The position numbers were made by a program, and so were the translations under genes. The notes below the pieces were generated by a model. That model had not been told where the DNA came from. It ran no database searches and was given only the letters and a program-made list of their open reading frames with translations. This document shows, piece by piece, positions 29,229 to 38,300 of a stretch of DNA of 64,000 bases. The stretch spans positions 2,600,418 to 2,664,417 of the forward strand of contig OY744609.1 in NCBI GenBank assembly GCA_963556255.1. Reading direction: 5' to 3'. Positions within the stretch are counted from its first letter, which is position 1, and every line of letters starts with the position of its first letter. The DNA comes from Allolobophora icterica (Eukaryota > Annelida > Clitellata > Crassiclitellata > Lumbricidae).

Positions 29229-31388
29229 ATGCCGGTTGATAAATTTGGAAGAGACGGTGGAGGTGGGGTGGGAGGGGGGCAGATAAGCGCCGCTGGGCTC
29301 GTCCACAAAGCGGGTGATACCATGATGGGAATTCTGTCGGCTGGAGGTTTTCGACTGACAAACGTGGGAACGCCCACGATGGAAACAGACGCCGCGACAA
29401 AGGCTTATGCAGACATCATAGATCAGGACAACTTACAAATCACCGGTGGAACGATGTCTGGTGTTCTAAAAATGGGTGGCCACAAAGTTACTGGGCTGCC
29501 CACAGACGCTGGTGCGTCTGAAAGCGACGCTGCGAGCTGGGCACAAGTGGTACGATACGCGGACCAGAAGGCGACCGCAGCCGAAAATCATGCAGACCAA
29601 AAGCTTATCGATGCCAGGCAGTAAACGGACGAGAAGAATGCGGGGCTGAGAGATTCCGTTAGGCGGTATGCAGATGACAAGGACCTTATTGTTAAAAGTT
29701 ATGTTAACGAGCAAGATGTTATCGTCAGGAATGCGTGCGTGCTCAAATCCGGCGGCGTAATGACTGGAAGTTTAGTTATGGGTGGCCACCGAGTTACTGG
29801 GCTCCCAACAGAAATTTCAGGATCCGATAGCGACGCAGCGAGTTGGAAACAAGTGTCAACAGCGGTCGCGGGCGCTCTAGTAAAACTCGATAGAGTACCC
29901 ACGGAGTCGTTGCATGTGGTGAATAAGCGGTATGTAGATTCCCGCGACGCTTCTTACAGACAGTACGTGGATGAGAAGGTCACCACCGCTAGAAGATATG
30001 TGGACGAGAAGCATGCTATCGTAAGAGGCGGGCATGTGCTCAAAAGCGGCGATTCTATGACTGGTGATTTGACCATGGGTGGCAAAAGAGTGACTGGGCT
30101 GCCAACAGAAATTCCAGGATCCGATAGCGACGCCGCGAGTTTGAAACAGGTGACGCAGCTGATCAGTAACGCCACTAAGAATAATGATACGGCGCCGGCT
30201 GGACCAAAGTACTTGACTAACAAACGGTATGTGGACGCGAAAAACGCTGAGATTGGAGCTTCCGTTAGACTCTATGCGGACCAGAAAGCTGAAGCTGCTA
30301 AGAGGTACGCCAACGAGCAAGATGTTATCGTTAGGAGCGCATGCGTGCTTAAAGCTGGCGACGCAATGACGGGTGATTTAACCATGGGTGGTAATAGAGT
30401 TACTGGGCTCCCTACGAGCGCAGCAACGTCCGAAAGCGACGCGGCGAGTATGGCACAAGTATCGAAGCTGATCGCCGACAACATGACAAAGAGTGATAGA
30501 GTACCAACAGAACCGTTGCATGTGACAAATAAACGATACGTTGACGTGAAAAACGCTGAGGTTGGAGCTTCCGTTAGACTCTATGCGGGCCAGAAAGCTG
30601 ACGCCGCTAAGAGGTATGCCAACGAGCAAGATATTATCGTTAGGAACGCCTGCGTGCTAAAATCCGGCAGTACCATGACCGGTGATCTGGCTATGGGTGG
30701 TAAAAGAGTGACTGGGCTCCCAACAGAAATTCCAGGATCCGATGGCGACGCTGCGAGTTTGAAACAAGTGACGCAGCTGATCACCAACGCCACTACGAAA
30801 AATGATACGCCGCCCTCGGGACCATGGTACCTGACTAACAAGCGGTATGTAGACAGTGAGATAGCTAATGAAAGGCGATACGCGACGAGCATCAAGATTC
30901 TCAACTACAGCGGCCACATTCCGCCCCTATCCAGAAACGTTTCCGAAACGGGTTTTATTGCCTCAGCCAACGAATCTTTACCCACTAACCCGCCTCATAT
31001 GGCATTCAACTCGGGTGTGAGAGGTGAGTGGAAGACGGCGTCCACATCGAGAGCCGATATTTTGACTCAGGTTAGTGGGACTTGGTTACAGATTGAATGC
31101 CCGACGGCTGTGCGAGTATGGAAGGTTAGTCTGGCTGGGGTAATTAGTTCTACTGCTCCGCGTATCACGTCCTGGAAGATTTATGGGACTCCGCCCGATA
31201 ATGAAAATAGATTTGATGCGCTCATCACCTCCAATGTCGCTTTGACTAGTCCTGCACAAGAGTTCACCTTCACAACTGAGAGTTTATACAAAAAATTCAG
31301 GCTGATGGTCTTGGCCACCAGCCCACCACAACCTACTTTTGGAATAACCCACTTCCAGATCTATACATATTTTAGACATGGGGGATAG
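29229..31388 (+). pseudogene. Fibre protein, element B: six phage-tail-fibre-like repeats plus discoidin-like domain, one nonsense codon
   Basis: 719 codons in one frame, interrupted only by TAA at 29622-29624, which is TAC in element C. A Gly-rich N-terminus (GRDGGGGVGGGQ) is followed by six modules of the form GDxMTGDLxMGGxRVTGLPT..DAASxKQV, the repeat known from bacteriophage tail fibres. Between them are coiled-coil stretches with YADQKAxAAxRYA. The last 165 residues start NYSGHIPPLS, contain GTWLQIECP, ITSWKIYG and HFQIYTYF, and resemble an F5/8-type (discoidin) galactose-binding fold. A trimeric attachment fibre is inferred. An AT-rich motif (TATATAAAAAATG) abuts the start codon. Confidence 0.8.
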
Positions 31389-31406
31389 TCAGTAGTATAG
31401 AAAAAT

Positions 31407-31952
31407 ATGGCTGACACGCACTACAAGATTCGGGGGTATCTCCGTCAACACGGAGAAATAGACATGTGCAAATACAGCATAGACAGTCTAGGTGATGTGG
31501 GCCACTGGGGGTACGACATCCCGAAGCCCACCGCAGAGCTATTGACCGCGGTGCCTCAACAGCACATCGACTTCGTGTCTGACGATTACCACAACCGCGA
31601 TATCTATACGGCGGCCGGAACGGTAACCACGAGTGCGTGGCAAACTCTTCCATTGACCGCTGCGCGTTTTCCGTGTATAACTTTGCAAACCACCAATCAG
31701 GGGGTTTCGTTAGAGGGCGGGTTCTGGAAGCTTACAATGTTTGGTGTTAGTACCGGTGATGCGTCAGTTCGCATTATTACAGCCGCGGGTAGCATCGATC
31801 GTACAGTTGACATTCAAAGTGGACAATTTGATGCATCTAGGGCAATATTCATTCCAGGACAAACGAGTTTTCGAATTGAAGGAAAAAAGAGAGGCGTTTT
31901 AAGTACTTCAACTATTGAGTTAAACGTAACGTTACTGATAGAACAACTATAA
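31407..31952 (+). CDS. Unknown 181-aa virion-region protein
   Basis: Not recognised. Intact and present in both A and B at equal length. It begins HYKIRGYLRQ. The second half is predicted beta-rich (LTMFGVSTGDASVRIITAAG, FIPGQTSFRIEGKKRG, IELNVTLLIEQL) and is much more conserved between the copies than the N-terminal half. Its place between the fibre and the membrane protein suggests a second fibre-tip, cement or adaptor protein, but this is a guess. Confidence 0.6.
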   Translation: MADTHYKIRGYLRQHGEIDMCKYSIDSLGDVGHWGYDIPKPTAELLTAVPQQHIDFVSDDYHNRDIYTAAGTVTTSAWQTLPLTAARFPCITLQTTNQGVSLEGGFWKLTMFGVSTGDASVRIITAAGSIDRTVDIQSGQFDASRAIFIPGQTSFRIEGKKRGVLSTSTIELNVTLLIEQL

Positions 31953-31958
31953 AAAACT

Positions 31959-32564
31959 ATGTCTTTGTACCCAACGCTTACGGAGTCGACAATTTTGTCA
32001 GACACGACGTCGCAGACGTTTCGTCTGCAGAAGATTGGTGAAATAGAAGCATTCCTGAGGTCCGAGGCGATTAGTCGCGGACAACTGTGCAAGAAGTATA
32101 AGAGGGTTGTAGATGTGGCTAATGGGGCCTCGGCCGGCCTTGCTATAGTTAGTCTTGGAACTGGGGTGGGTGGGGCGGCTATGTTAGCCACTGGTATTGG
32201 TTTTATTCCTGGTATTGTTCTGGAGAGTTTGGTCATAGCGACGAGTTTTCTGGATATTATTGGAAATGTTGTCAGTAGAAGTTTTGTTGCTAAAGCTTCA
32301 AAACACGACGAAATTTGTATTTTGGCGGAAAGTAAGCTAAACACAGTACACGACCACATTTCTAGGGCGTTGGAAGACACGGCTATTAGCGATGAAGAGT
32401 ATAAGCTTATTCTGGGAGAGGAGGAGAAATATAGAACGATGAAACGTGATATACAAAGCAAGAATGGAAAAAAAGAGTTGCCGAGTCAAAGCAAAGACCA
32501 GATGGTGGCAGAACTAATCAAGAAACTAACCAGCGCTGGGTCTTCTCCGCGAACCACGATATAA
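31959..32564 (+). CDS. SLYP-type Maverick membrane protein (201 aa, short form)
   Basis: Begins MSLYPTL, a start that I recognise from uncharacterised Maverick proteins. A central hydrophobic region at residues 55-105 (GLAIVSLGTGVGGAAMLATG, IPGIVLESLVIA) is flanked by charged helices, including KHDEICILAESKLNTVHDHI and YKLILGEEEKYR. After an A-run (GGA AAA AAA GAG at 32467-32478) the copy in A is one base longer and reads a different tail ending PPPYD. In B that tail lies in the -1 frame up to a TAG at 32630-32632. Confidence 0.68.
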   Translation: MSLYPTLTESTILSDTTSQTFRLQKIGEIEAFLRSEAISRGQLCKKYKRVVDVANGASAGLAIVSLGTGVGGAAMLATGIGFIPGIVLESLVIATSFLDIIGNVVSRSFVAKASKHDEICILAESKLNTVHDHISRALEDTAISDEEYKLILGEEEKYRTMKRDIQSKNGKKELPSQSKDQMVAELIKKLTSAGSSPRTTI

Positions 32565-32653
32565 AAATTTTCGTCGTAGGCGGTTTGAGTAGTGAGTCTG
32601 TAGTTCCTAGCGCACCACCACCGTACGATTAGTGGGCTATAATTTTTACTGGC

Positions 32654-32998
32654 ACACTCCAATGGTTTGGGCCGGCCTCGTGGGAGGGTCTCGGCCGTCA
32701 GCAAACGGGACTTTGCATTTCGGTGTGTTAAGGCAATCCACGATCCTTATTTTTTGGCTTTGGCTCGGCTTGCAAGATTTTTGGTGGCGCAATTCACACA
32801 CCAAAAAAATCGACCCGCTATCAGGGTCCGTGGGATCTACTAACGCTCTGGAGGGCTAGATGGCGGAGACCGGCATCCTCTTAATTCGGTGAGATAACGG
32901 GATGGTGGGGACAAAAAATTGTGGGGGTGGCGACCATCCCCTGGCAAATTTAAGCCAATTATCGGGGGGTGGCGCAATCTTCTTCCTTGCCATCTACT
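32654..32998 (-). repeat. Element B right terminal inverted repeat
   Basis: 345 bp, complementary to 15720-16064. It ends CTTCCTTGCCATCTACT, followed by the AGGAT duplication. Confidence 0.92.
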
Positions 32999-33003
32999 AG
33001 GAT
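32999..33003. repeat. Target site duplication of element B, right (AGGAT)
   Basis: Second copy of AGGAT; the element A polB sequence resumes directly after it. Confidence 0.88.
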
Positions 33004-33333
33004 GAATGTAACGGAGTTGCCATAGCCGAATTCGTGGGACTGCGTCCGAAGATGTACTCGATCTTAAAATCGGGTGGTTCAGAGATCAGGAAAGCTAAAG
33101 GCGTTCAGAGAGCAGTTGTGAAGAAGGATCTGCACCACGAGCTATACAAGGAGTGCCTGTTCGAACGAGAAGAGATGCGGCACACACAAGTCGTGATTCG
33201 AAGCCACGACCACCAGATCGGAGTGTACGAGCAGAATAAGATCAGCCTCTCTCCATTAGACACAAAAAAGTGGATCGAGGCCGATGGGATAACAACGCTG
33301 GCATATCGGCACTACAAAATCAACGACGGTTGA
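33001..33333 (+). pseudogene. polB: Element A DNA polymerase B, C-terminal 110 codons
   Basis: Continues the polB interrupted at 15719. DECNGVAIAEFVGLRPKMYS aligns with the same point in the intact B copy, and the remaining residues are nearly identical to B up to the stop at 33331-33333. It converges on the element A integrase with the same 14-bp overlap as in B. Confidence 0.92.
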
Positions 33334-34334
33334 GTATTCTATCGGGGGGTAACTCAGTGCCCATAGGCACCAGAAGCAGCTCCTCGCGTACAAATCCGCG
33401 GGCAGGACCGTCTACCAGATGGTATAAAGCCGGCTGGCCAGCCTGCCGAACAACATCCAAAATAGCGTGGATGGTGAGCGACCAGTTAGGATCGGTGGCA
33501 CGTTTGCTTCCACCTTCGAGCTCGCCGGGAGCGTATAAATATCGGACGAGAACGTCGTGCCCGAGAACAGGCTCATCCAAGCCCCATAAACGACCTTTAG
33601 TTTGTGAATGAGAGGGCTTCTGTGTCACTTTAGCAGCTTTCATCGCTTTAACCGGCTTCATGTCGAGCAAGCGCGTCGGCTCATCGTTTAGTGCAGCCAC
33701 AACTTCGGGCAACCGGCGAACCCATTCCACTGACCGTTCGGATGACCCCCTTGCAGCCAGGAGCAATTCCTGAGCGTATTGGGCACCGAAAAGTCGCTCG
33801 GCCAGTGTTCGGTTGAAACGTTCAACGATTCCCTGTTGACGATGGTTACCGGCCTGTCCGCGTCTTACAAGAACGTCGTGCTTCACCAGCAACGGTGTAA
33901 AATCACCCATAAATTCGCGTCCAGGATCGACCTGAAAAGAGTCGAGGCCAAGTTAATGGGCCCCGCTTGTAGATCCGGCTTAAAGCGGCGGCGACTTCAG
34001 CCGCACTTTTATCAGTCAACGGTTCAGCTTCTTTGTATCTTGAAGCAACATCGACAACAGTCAAGGCGTATTTATAAGTCTTGCGGCCAACCTTATCGTG
34101 AGGTAAAAACAAGAGATCGGCTTGGTGTACGGCGTTTGGGCGATTTTCCTCAAACTTTGGACGAGGTATGCGATGTGGAACGGGTAGATAAATCTGCCAC
34201 ACAGCTTGTTTCTTCAACCAATCACGAGCCTCCGCCTCGGAAACTTTGGCGGCTGAGGCTAGTTTCTTCACCGCAGCCTTATCTCGCCAGTAACCTCTAG
34301 GGCTGTAATAGACGGCTGAAAGGTGCTTAGACAT
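33320..34334 (-). pseudogene. INT: Integrase, element A, one-base frameshift
   Basis: Close homologue of the B integrase. A one-base gain near 33935 (CTGAAAAGAGTC, against CTGAAGAAGTC in B) breaks the frame just before the second catalytic Asp. The N-terminal part with the first Asp is 33903-34334, and the C-terminal part with GIVERFNRTL and the chromo/SH3-like domain is 33320-33910. Confidence 0.9.
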
Positions 34335-34384
34335 TTCAGTAATACTATATATTACAAACAGGTAAACACATACACAAATGATTT

Positions 34385-35011
34385 TCATTTGCGTTTTCGC
34401 TGGCTCGTTCTGACACCCATCCCCAGCCTCGACTTTGCTGACATAATGGCTGATACCAGCCGGGCATCTTTCTTCTCATAATCCGGAGTTTCATCGGTGA
34501 GTGCGATCTTAGACGCGGCTGCAGCGAGGATGTCATCTGCGTGGTTACGCCCCGGAGTATCTTTATGAACTGCGTAAGCCACATCGTGGTGGAGGCACGC
34601 AAGGTCGAGCTGATTAACACCGTGATAGCGCTGTGACAGCCGTTTGTCGAGTTTTGTGAATGGTCCACAATAAGAGTACTTTCCTGTATTCTGAAAAGAA
34701 CCTCCCGGATTATCTTCCGAAGACATACCGGATGGAAGGCTCAAATGCATTTCTGGCAGAGGCAGAACATTAAGAGCGCTATTCAGTAGAGAACCTCCAT
34801 AAGTCTCGTGAGACTTATGCTCACGAGTCTCGCGCTCACGAGACTTATGCTTTCGCTCTTTAGAAGGCAAAATCTGGCTCTTCTTTGCACCGCAGACGGC
34901 ACAGGTTCCCTTCTTGGCTGGCCGACCGTTTCGTAACTCGACGATTGTTTCATTTGAAGTCTCAGTATGTTTCTTACATCGTAGGCAATACATTGTTTTC
35001 GTTGAATACAA
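34385..35011 (-). CDS. Zinc-ribbon plus phospholipase A2 protein, element A (208 aa)
   Basis: Same layout as the B copy: MYCLRCKKH and GTCAVCGAKK ribbon, YCGP calcium loop, ACLHHDVAYAV catalytic helix, basic C-terminus. Intact. Near residue 50 it carries an extra charged stretch (KHKSRERETREHKSHE) encoded by a palindromic repeat of CATAAGTCTCGTGAG type at about 34798-34855, absent from B. Confidence 0.86.
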   Translation of the reverse strand: MYSTKTMYCLRCKKHTETSNETIVELRNGRPAKKGTCAVCGAKKSQILPSKERKHKSRERETREHKSHETYGGSLLNSALNVLPLPEMHLSLPSGMSSEDNPGGSFQNTGKYSYCGPFTKLDKRLSQRYHGVNQLDLACLHHDVAYAVHKDTPGRNHADDILAAAASKIALTDETPDYEKKDARLVSAIMSAKSRLGMGVRTSQRKRK

Positions 35012-35031
35012 TCATAACTCGTTGTCTCTAT

Positions 35032-35717
35032 ATGGAAATAACAAATTTTGATCTCGAAGCCGACGATGGAAAAAAACACCACCACTGGCTGCTACCATCC
35101 AGCATACGGTGCATAATCTGTGGGCCTAGCGGATGTGGGAAACAAACTTACTGCTTAACCTTCTGTTGAAGAAGGGGTACCTGCGTTTTGATCGGCTATA
35201 CCTCTACTCAAAGTCTCTGGGACAGGAAAAATATCAGTTTCTTCGGGACTGGATAACAGAACTCGAAAAAGTTGCCGGGAAGGAAGTGGCTTCCTTTCAC
35301 TCTTGCTCAGATGAAATAGTTCCAGTTGAATCATTAAATAAGAATGCCAGAAGCCTTCTAGTTTTCGATGACGTCATGCTTGAAAAACAGTCGCCCATCG
35401 AAAGGTATTTCACTATGGGTCGACACGGTGGCGCGGACTGCTTCTACTTAACTCAGAATTACTTCCGCATTCCGAAGCAAGCGATCCGTGACAATGCTAA
35501 TCTTATCGTCCTCTTCAACCAGGATAGCAAGAAAATACGAGCCATTCACGATACGTTCGTGGGCGGCGACATGTCTTTCGATGAGTTCCGTACGTTCTTC
35601 AGCGAGTGTGCTGCTCAGCCATATGGATTCGCAGTCATAGATTTAACGTCTAAAGTGTACGATGGAAAATATCGATGCGGCTTCGATCGCTTCTATAAGC
35701 CCAAGGCAAGTATTTAA
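35032..35717 (+). pseudogene. ATP: Packaging ATPase, element A, frameshift in Walker A
   Basis: Start ATG at 35032. The first 37 codons are open (the A-run that is short in B is intact here). A one-base loss at the Walker A codons near 35140 (GGGAAACAAAC, against GGGAAAACAAAC in B) shifts the frame right after GPSGCGK. The remainder, 35133-35717, is open and includes Walker B (LLVFDDVM). B and A thus have different, complementary lesions. Confidence 0.87.
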
Positions 35718-35757
35718 AGACACGATATAGGCAACATATTGTCGACATACAATCACG

Positions 35758-36870
35758 ATGTGGACAAAAGTTTCGTCTAAACAGGAGCGAGACGCGTTGA
35801 CTCAGGATTATTTAGCTCGGAGAAATCGATTGAGACAGCGTTTCGTAGATGAGAAGCTCGGTGAAGCCAATCTTCAGTACGATGCGGCAAAGCTTTTCAA
35901 ACCAATAGCCACAGCCACGGCTGAATCCCAGGCGGCTACGTCCAAGGAGCTGCAGAAAGTTACCAGCGCTTTACAGGATTTGCCGGCGCAGATTTCAGAG
36001 TCTGCTAATTTTAACCCGATAGCGGCGTTGTTCGGTGATTCCGCAGGAACGTCTGTTTCTGCTGCTGCTCCAGCCCTTCCAGCGCTTGCAGCATCCCGAA
36101 TCCCCTCCGCATTGTTAGTCAATCCAAACAAATATCTCAACGTCGAGGCAATCATAAGGCACGGTTTCAAACCTCCGAGCGAGCTCGATTTAGCCGAGAA
36201 GGCAGCTGCTGAAAAGATAATCGGTGAGGTAAATCACTATAACTGCCACACCCTGGGCAAAGAGAAAAAGATAGCTAAAAAGCAAAAAGACGAAGAAAAG
36301 GTAGATGCGGTGTCTGCAGATATCGAAGCCCTAAGGGAATATAAAAAGCGAATTGATACACTGGTAGAGGGTCACACCCTCACTAAAAAAGGAAAGGATT
36401 TCACTGTCCCAGCCGTTCCTCTGAAATTACAAGGCAACGCCTTGGGTGAGCTCTTCGTTGACCCCGTCGCGTTGTCTGCCGGTAGACTGAGAGTGTTTAA
36501 AGGTGGTAACCTCGTTCTCGAATCTCCGGCCGATGAGTCGTTGTTCAATCTACTAACGAAACGATTCGTTAAGACTAAACAATATTCGCCTCAAGCAATT
36601 GAAACTTTTGAAAAGCTCGTACAGATGTCTGGTCTGCCTATTCATGGCCGGAAAAGTAAAAAGTTCCAGCTGATTCGAGGTGGCGCGGTGCAATTTTATA
36701 ACGATCCAAACGCCCTGGTAGAGAGGTTGCAGCTTTTGGTGGCCTCTAGGGCCGCGGGAAACACTGGTCTCGGCAACGAAATCTCCGCCATTCTTGATGA
36801 GTTACTGCGTTCCGGTGCGATCTCCAAAGAGCTGGCACTCGAATTGAATAGAAACATGCTCATAAAATAA
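35758..36870 (+). CDS. Conserved Maverick protein of unknown function (370 aa), element A
   Basis: Intact and close to the 367-residue B protein. Differences concentrate in the Ala/Pro linker and in the helical hairpin around residues 165-210, while the C-terminal domain (LLTKRF, SGLPIHGRK, FYNDPNALVERL) is nearly unchanged. This suggests that the C-terminal domain is the constrained part. Confidence 0.7.
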   Translation: MWTKVSSKQERDALTQDYLARRNRLRQRFVDEKLGEANLQYDAAKLFKPIATATAESQAATSKELQKVTSALQDLPAQISESANFNPIAALFGDSAGTSVSAAAPALPALAASRIPSALLVNPNKYLNVEAIIRHGFKPPSELDLAEKAAAEKIIGEVNHYNCHTLGKEKKIAKKQKDEEKVDAVSADIEALREYKKRIDTLVEGHTLTKKGKDFTVPAVPLKLQGNALGELFVDPVALSAGRLRVFKGGNLVLESPADESLFNLLTKRFVKTKQYSPQAIETFEKLVQMSGLPIHGRKSKKFQLIRGGAVQFYNDPNALVERLQLLVASRAAGNTGLGNEISAILDELLRSGAISKELALELNRNMLIK

Positions 36871-36880
36871 AGTACACAAG

Positions 36881-37675
36881 ATGGAACGCTCGGAGAAACT
36901 GCTCGAAGAAATTCGAGAACTTTTACAGCCTAAGGAGAATTTTAGTATAGTTGTTTCCTCAGATACTACAGGGTGGACCACGGCTTTCTCACCACCGCTG
37001 TACCTGGATCCAAAAAGACGCTTTGAGCTTGCTTTGGTCAATCTTGAAACTTATAACTCGATCCCAAACATAGACAGCACAAATAACAAGTTCGTCTACA
37101 GCTCCACCAATGGACAGACGTGGAAGACGATCATTTTGCCCGACGGAAGCTATGAGATCGCACAGATTAATGACGAAATCGGCCGCCAGTTAGAAAAGCA
37201 AAATCCGCCGCCAACAGGTGATGTTCAACTCGGCTTTAATTCTCCTATTACTATAGGAGCCAACGCATCTACCCTACGCGCCTTCGTAAAGATAACGAAT
37301 GCCCAATATATAGTAAATATGGCGCAATCTACTATCAGGCAAATGCTCGGTTTTAACCCTCAGAGGCTTGGTATTGGTTATAAAGAGGGAGAAAATCCAG
37401 TCGATATTCTCCGGGTGGACACAATTCTGGTAAATTGTGATATTATCTCTGGATCGTATCGAAATGGTAGCCAGCTGCCAGTAATCTACAGTTTTTTCCC
37501 GGATGTGTCGCCCGGCTACAAGGTAATCGAGTCTCCGAAAAATCTGGTGTACCTACCAGTTGCACCGGCTGGCAACGTACAGGGCATTCGTGTGTGGCTG
37601 ACAGACCAGAATGGTGAACAATTAAACCTACGCGGTGAGACAGTAACTATAAGGTTTCACATCCGCAGTGCGTAG
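36881..37675 (+). CDS. Penton-like minor capsid protein, element A (264 aa)
   Basis: Intact. Same motifs as in B: FSIVVSSDTTGWTT, RRFELALVNLETYNSI and the terminal VTIRFHIRSA. It differs by scattered substitutions. The start codon is at 36881, 10 bp after the preceding stop; B has three extra codons at this end. Confidence 0.82.
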   Translation: MERSEKLLEEIRELLQPKENFSIVVSSDTTGWTTAFSPPLYLDPKRRFELALVNLETYNSIPNIDSTNNKFVYSSTNGQTWKTIILPDGSYEIAQINDEIGRQLEKQNPPPTGDVQLGFNSPITIGANASTLRAFVKITNAQYIVNMAQSTIRQMLGFNPQRLGIGYKEGENPVDILRVDTILVNCDIISGSYRNGSQLPVIYSFFPDVSPGYKVIESPKNLVYLPVAPAGNVQGIRVWLTDQNGEQLNLRGETVTIRFHIRSA

Positions 37676-37697
37676 ATTTTCACACTTAAATATTCTC

Positions 37698-38141
37698 ATG
37701 TTAGTTCTTGGGATTAAAAAGCGGCGTCGTGTCGTGGGTGGTGGACTTTTCGACTGGATACCCAAAATCGCGGGCTTCCTTGGTCGTGCAGGCTCCTTCA
37801 TTTCGGCGAATAAAGGTGTAATCACAAACGTTGCCGATGTAGTTGGTAATGTTGTGAAAGCTGGGGCCACAACAGCCTCCGCCGTCAGGCAAATCGTTGA
37901 TGCCGTGAAAGCGAGACGCGCTGTTGCCGGCGCAAACGCTAATGAAACTCATTCGCGAGCGGTTCCCGCACCTTTGGAGAAGGCGCTCAGCGACAAGAGC
38001 ATCGAGTACTTAAAACAACTGGCTGTAAGTCCGCCACCCGATGTTCCGACAATGGCTGACATAAACAGCCGCATTGCTGGATCCGGTTTCAAGACTATAA
38101 AGCCGAGTCGCGGCGGTAAGGGTCTGTTTCTCGCAAAATGA
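37698..38141 (+). CDS. pVI-like membrane-active core protein, element A (147 aa)
   Basis: ATG at 37698. Complete copy with the native C-terminus (KPSRGGKGLFLAK) that B lost. Basic start, amphipathic GLFDWIPKIAGFLGRAGS, hydrophobic helix, ARRAVAG, SPPPDVPTMADI linker. Its 3' 190 bp also occur inverted inside the neighbouring MCP gene (39537-39728). Confidence 0.68.
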   Translation: MLVLGIKKRRRVVGGGLFDWIPKIAGFLGRAGSFISANKGVITNVADVVGNVVKAGATTASAVRQIVDAVKARRAVAGANANETHSRAVPAPLEKALSDKSIEYLKQLAVSPPPDVPTMADINSRIAGSGFKTIKPSRGGKGLFLAK

Positions 38142-38300
38142 AAAAAAATCCGACTAATTCACAAAACGCAAAAAAAAATGTTTTACCCACCACATATGAA
38201 TCTCATTTCGTAAACGATTCATTTATCAAGTAATTGATAAATTACTGATTCATTTACAGCATGATTAATAATTGAAGCTTGAACTTTTTTACTTATAATA
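38142..38300 (+). promoter_or_regulatory. MCP upstream region with a perfect hairpin
   Basis: AT-rich, 159 bp. TTTATCAA-GTAA-TTGATAAA at 38222-38241 forms a perfect 8-bp stem. This is the longest spacer in the late gene cluster of A and probably holds the MCP promoter. It is deleted in B. Confidence 0.45.

Larger units (their letters stand above)
15720..32998 (+). mobile_element. Maverick/Polinton element B, complete, inside polB of A
   Basis: 17,279 bp bounded by 345-bp terminal inverted repeats that begin AGTAGATGGCAAGGAAG, with a 5-bp target duplication AGGAT. It encodes 13 or more genes in Maverick order. polB, integrase, PLA2, penton, pVI-like, pX-like, protease and the membrane protein are open. 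The ATPase is frameshifted, the MCP carries two deletions and the fibre has one nonsense codon. The two terminal repeats differ at about three positions, so the insertion is fairly recent. Confidence 0.93.
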
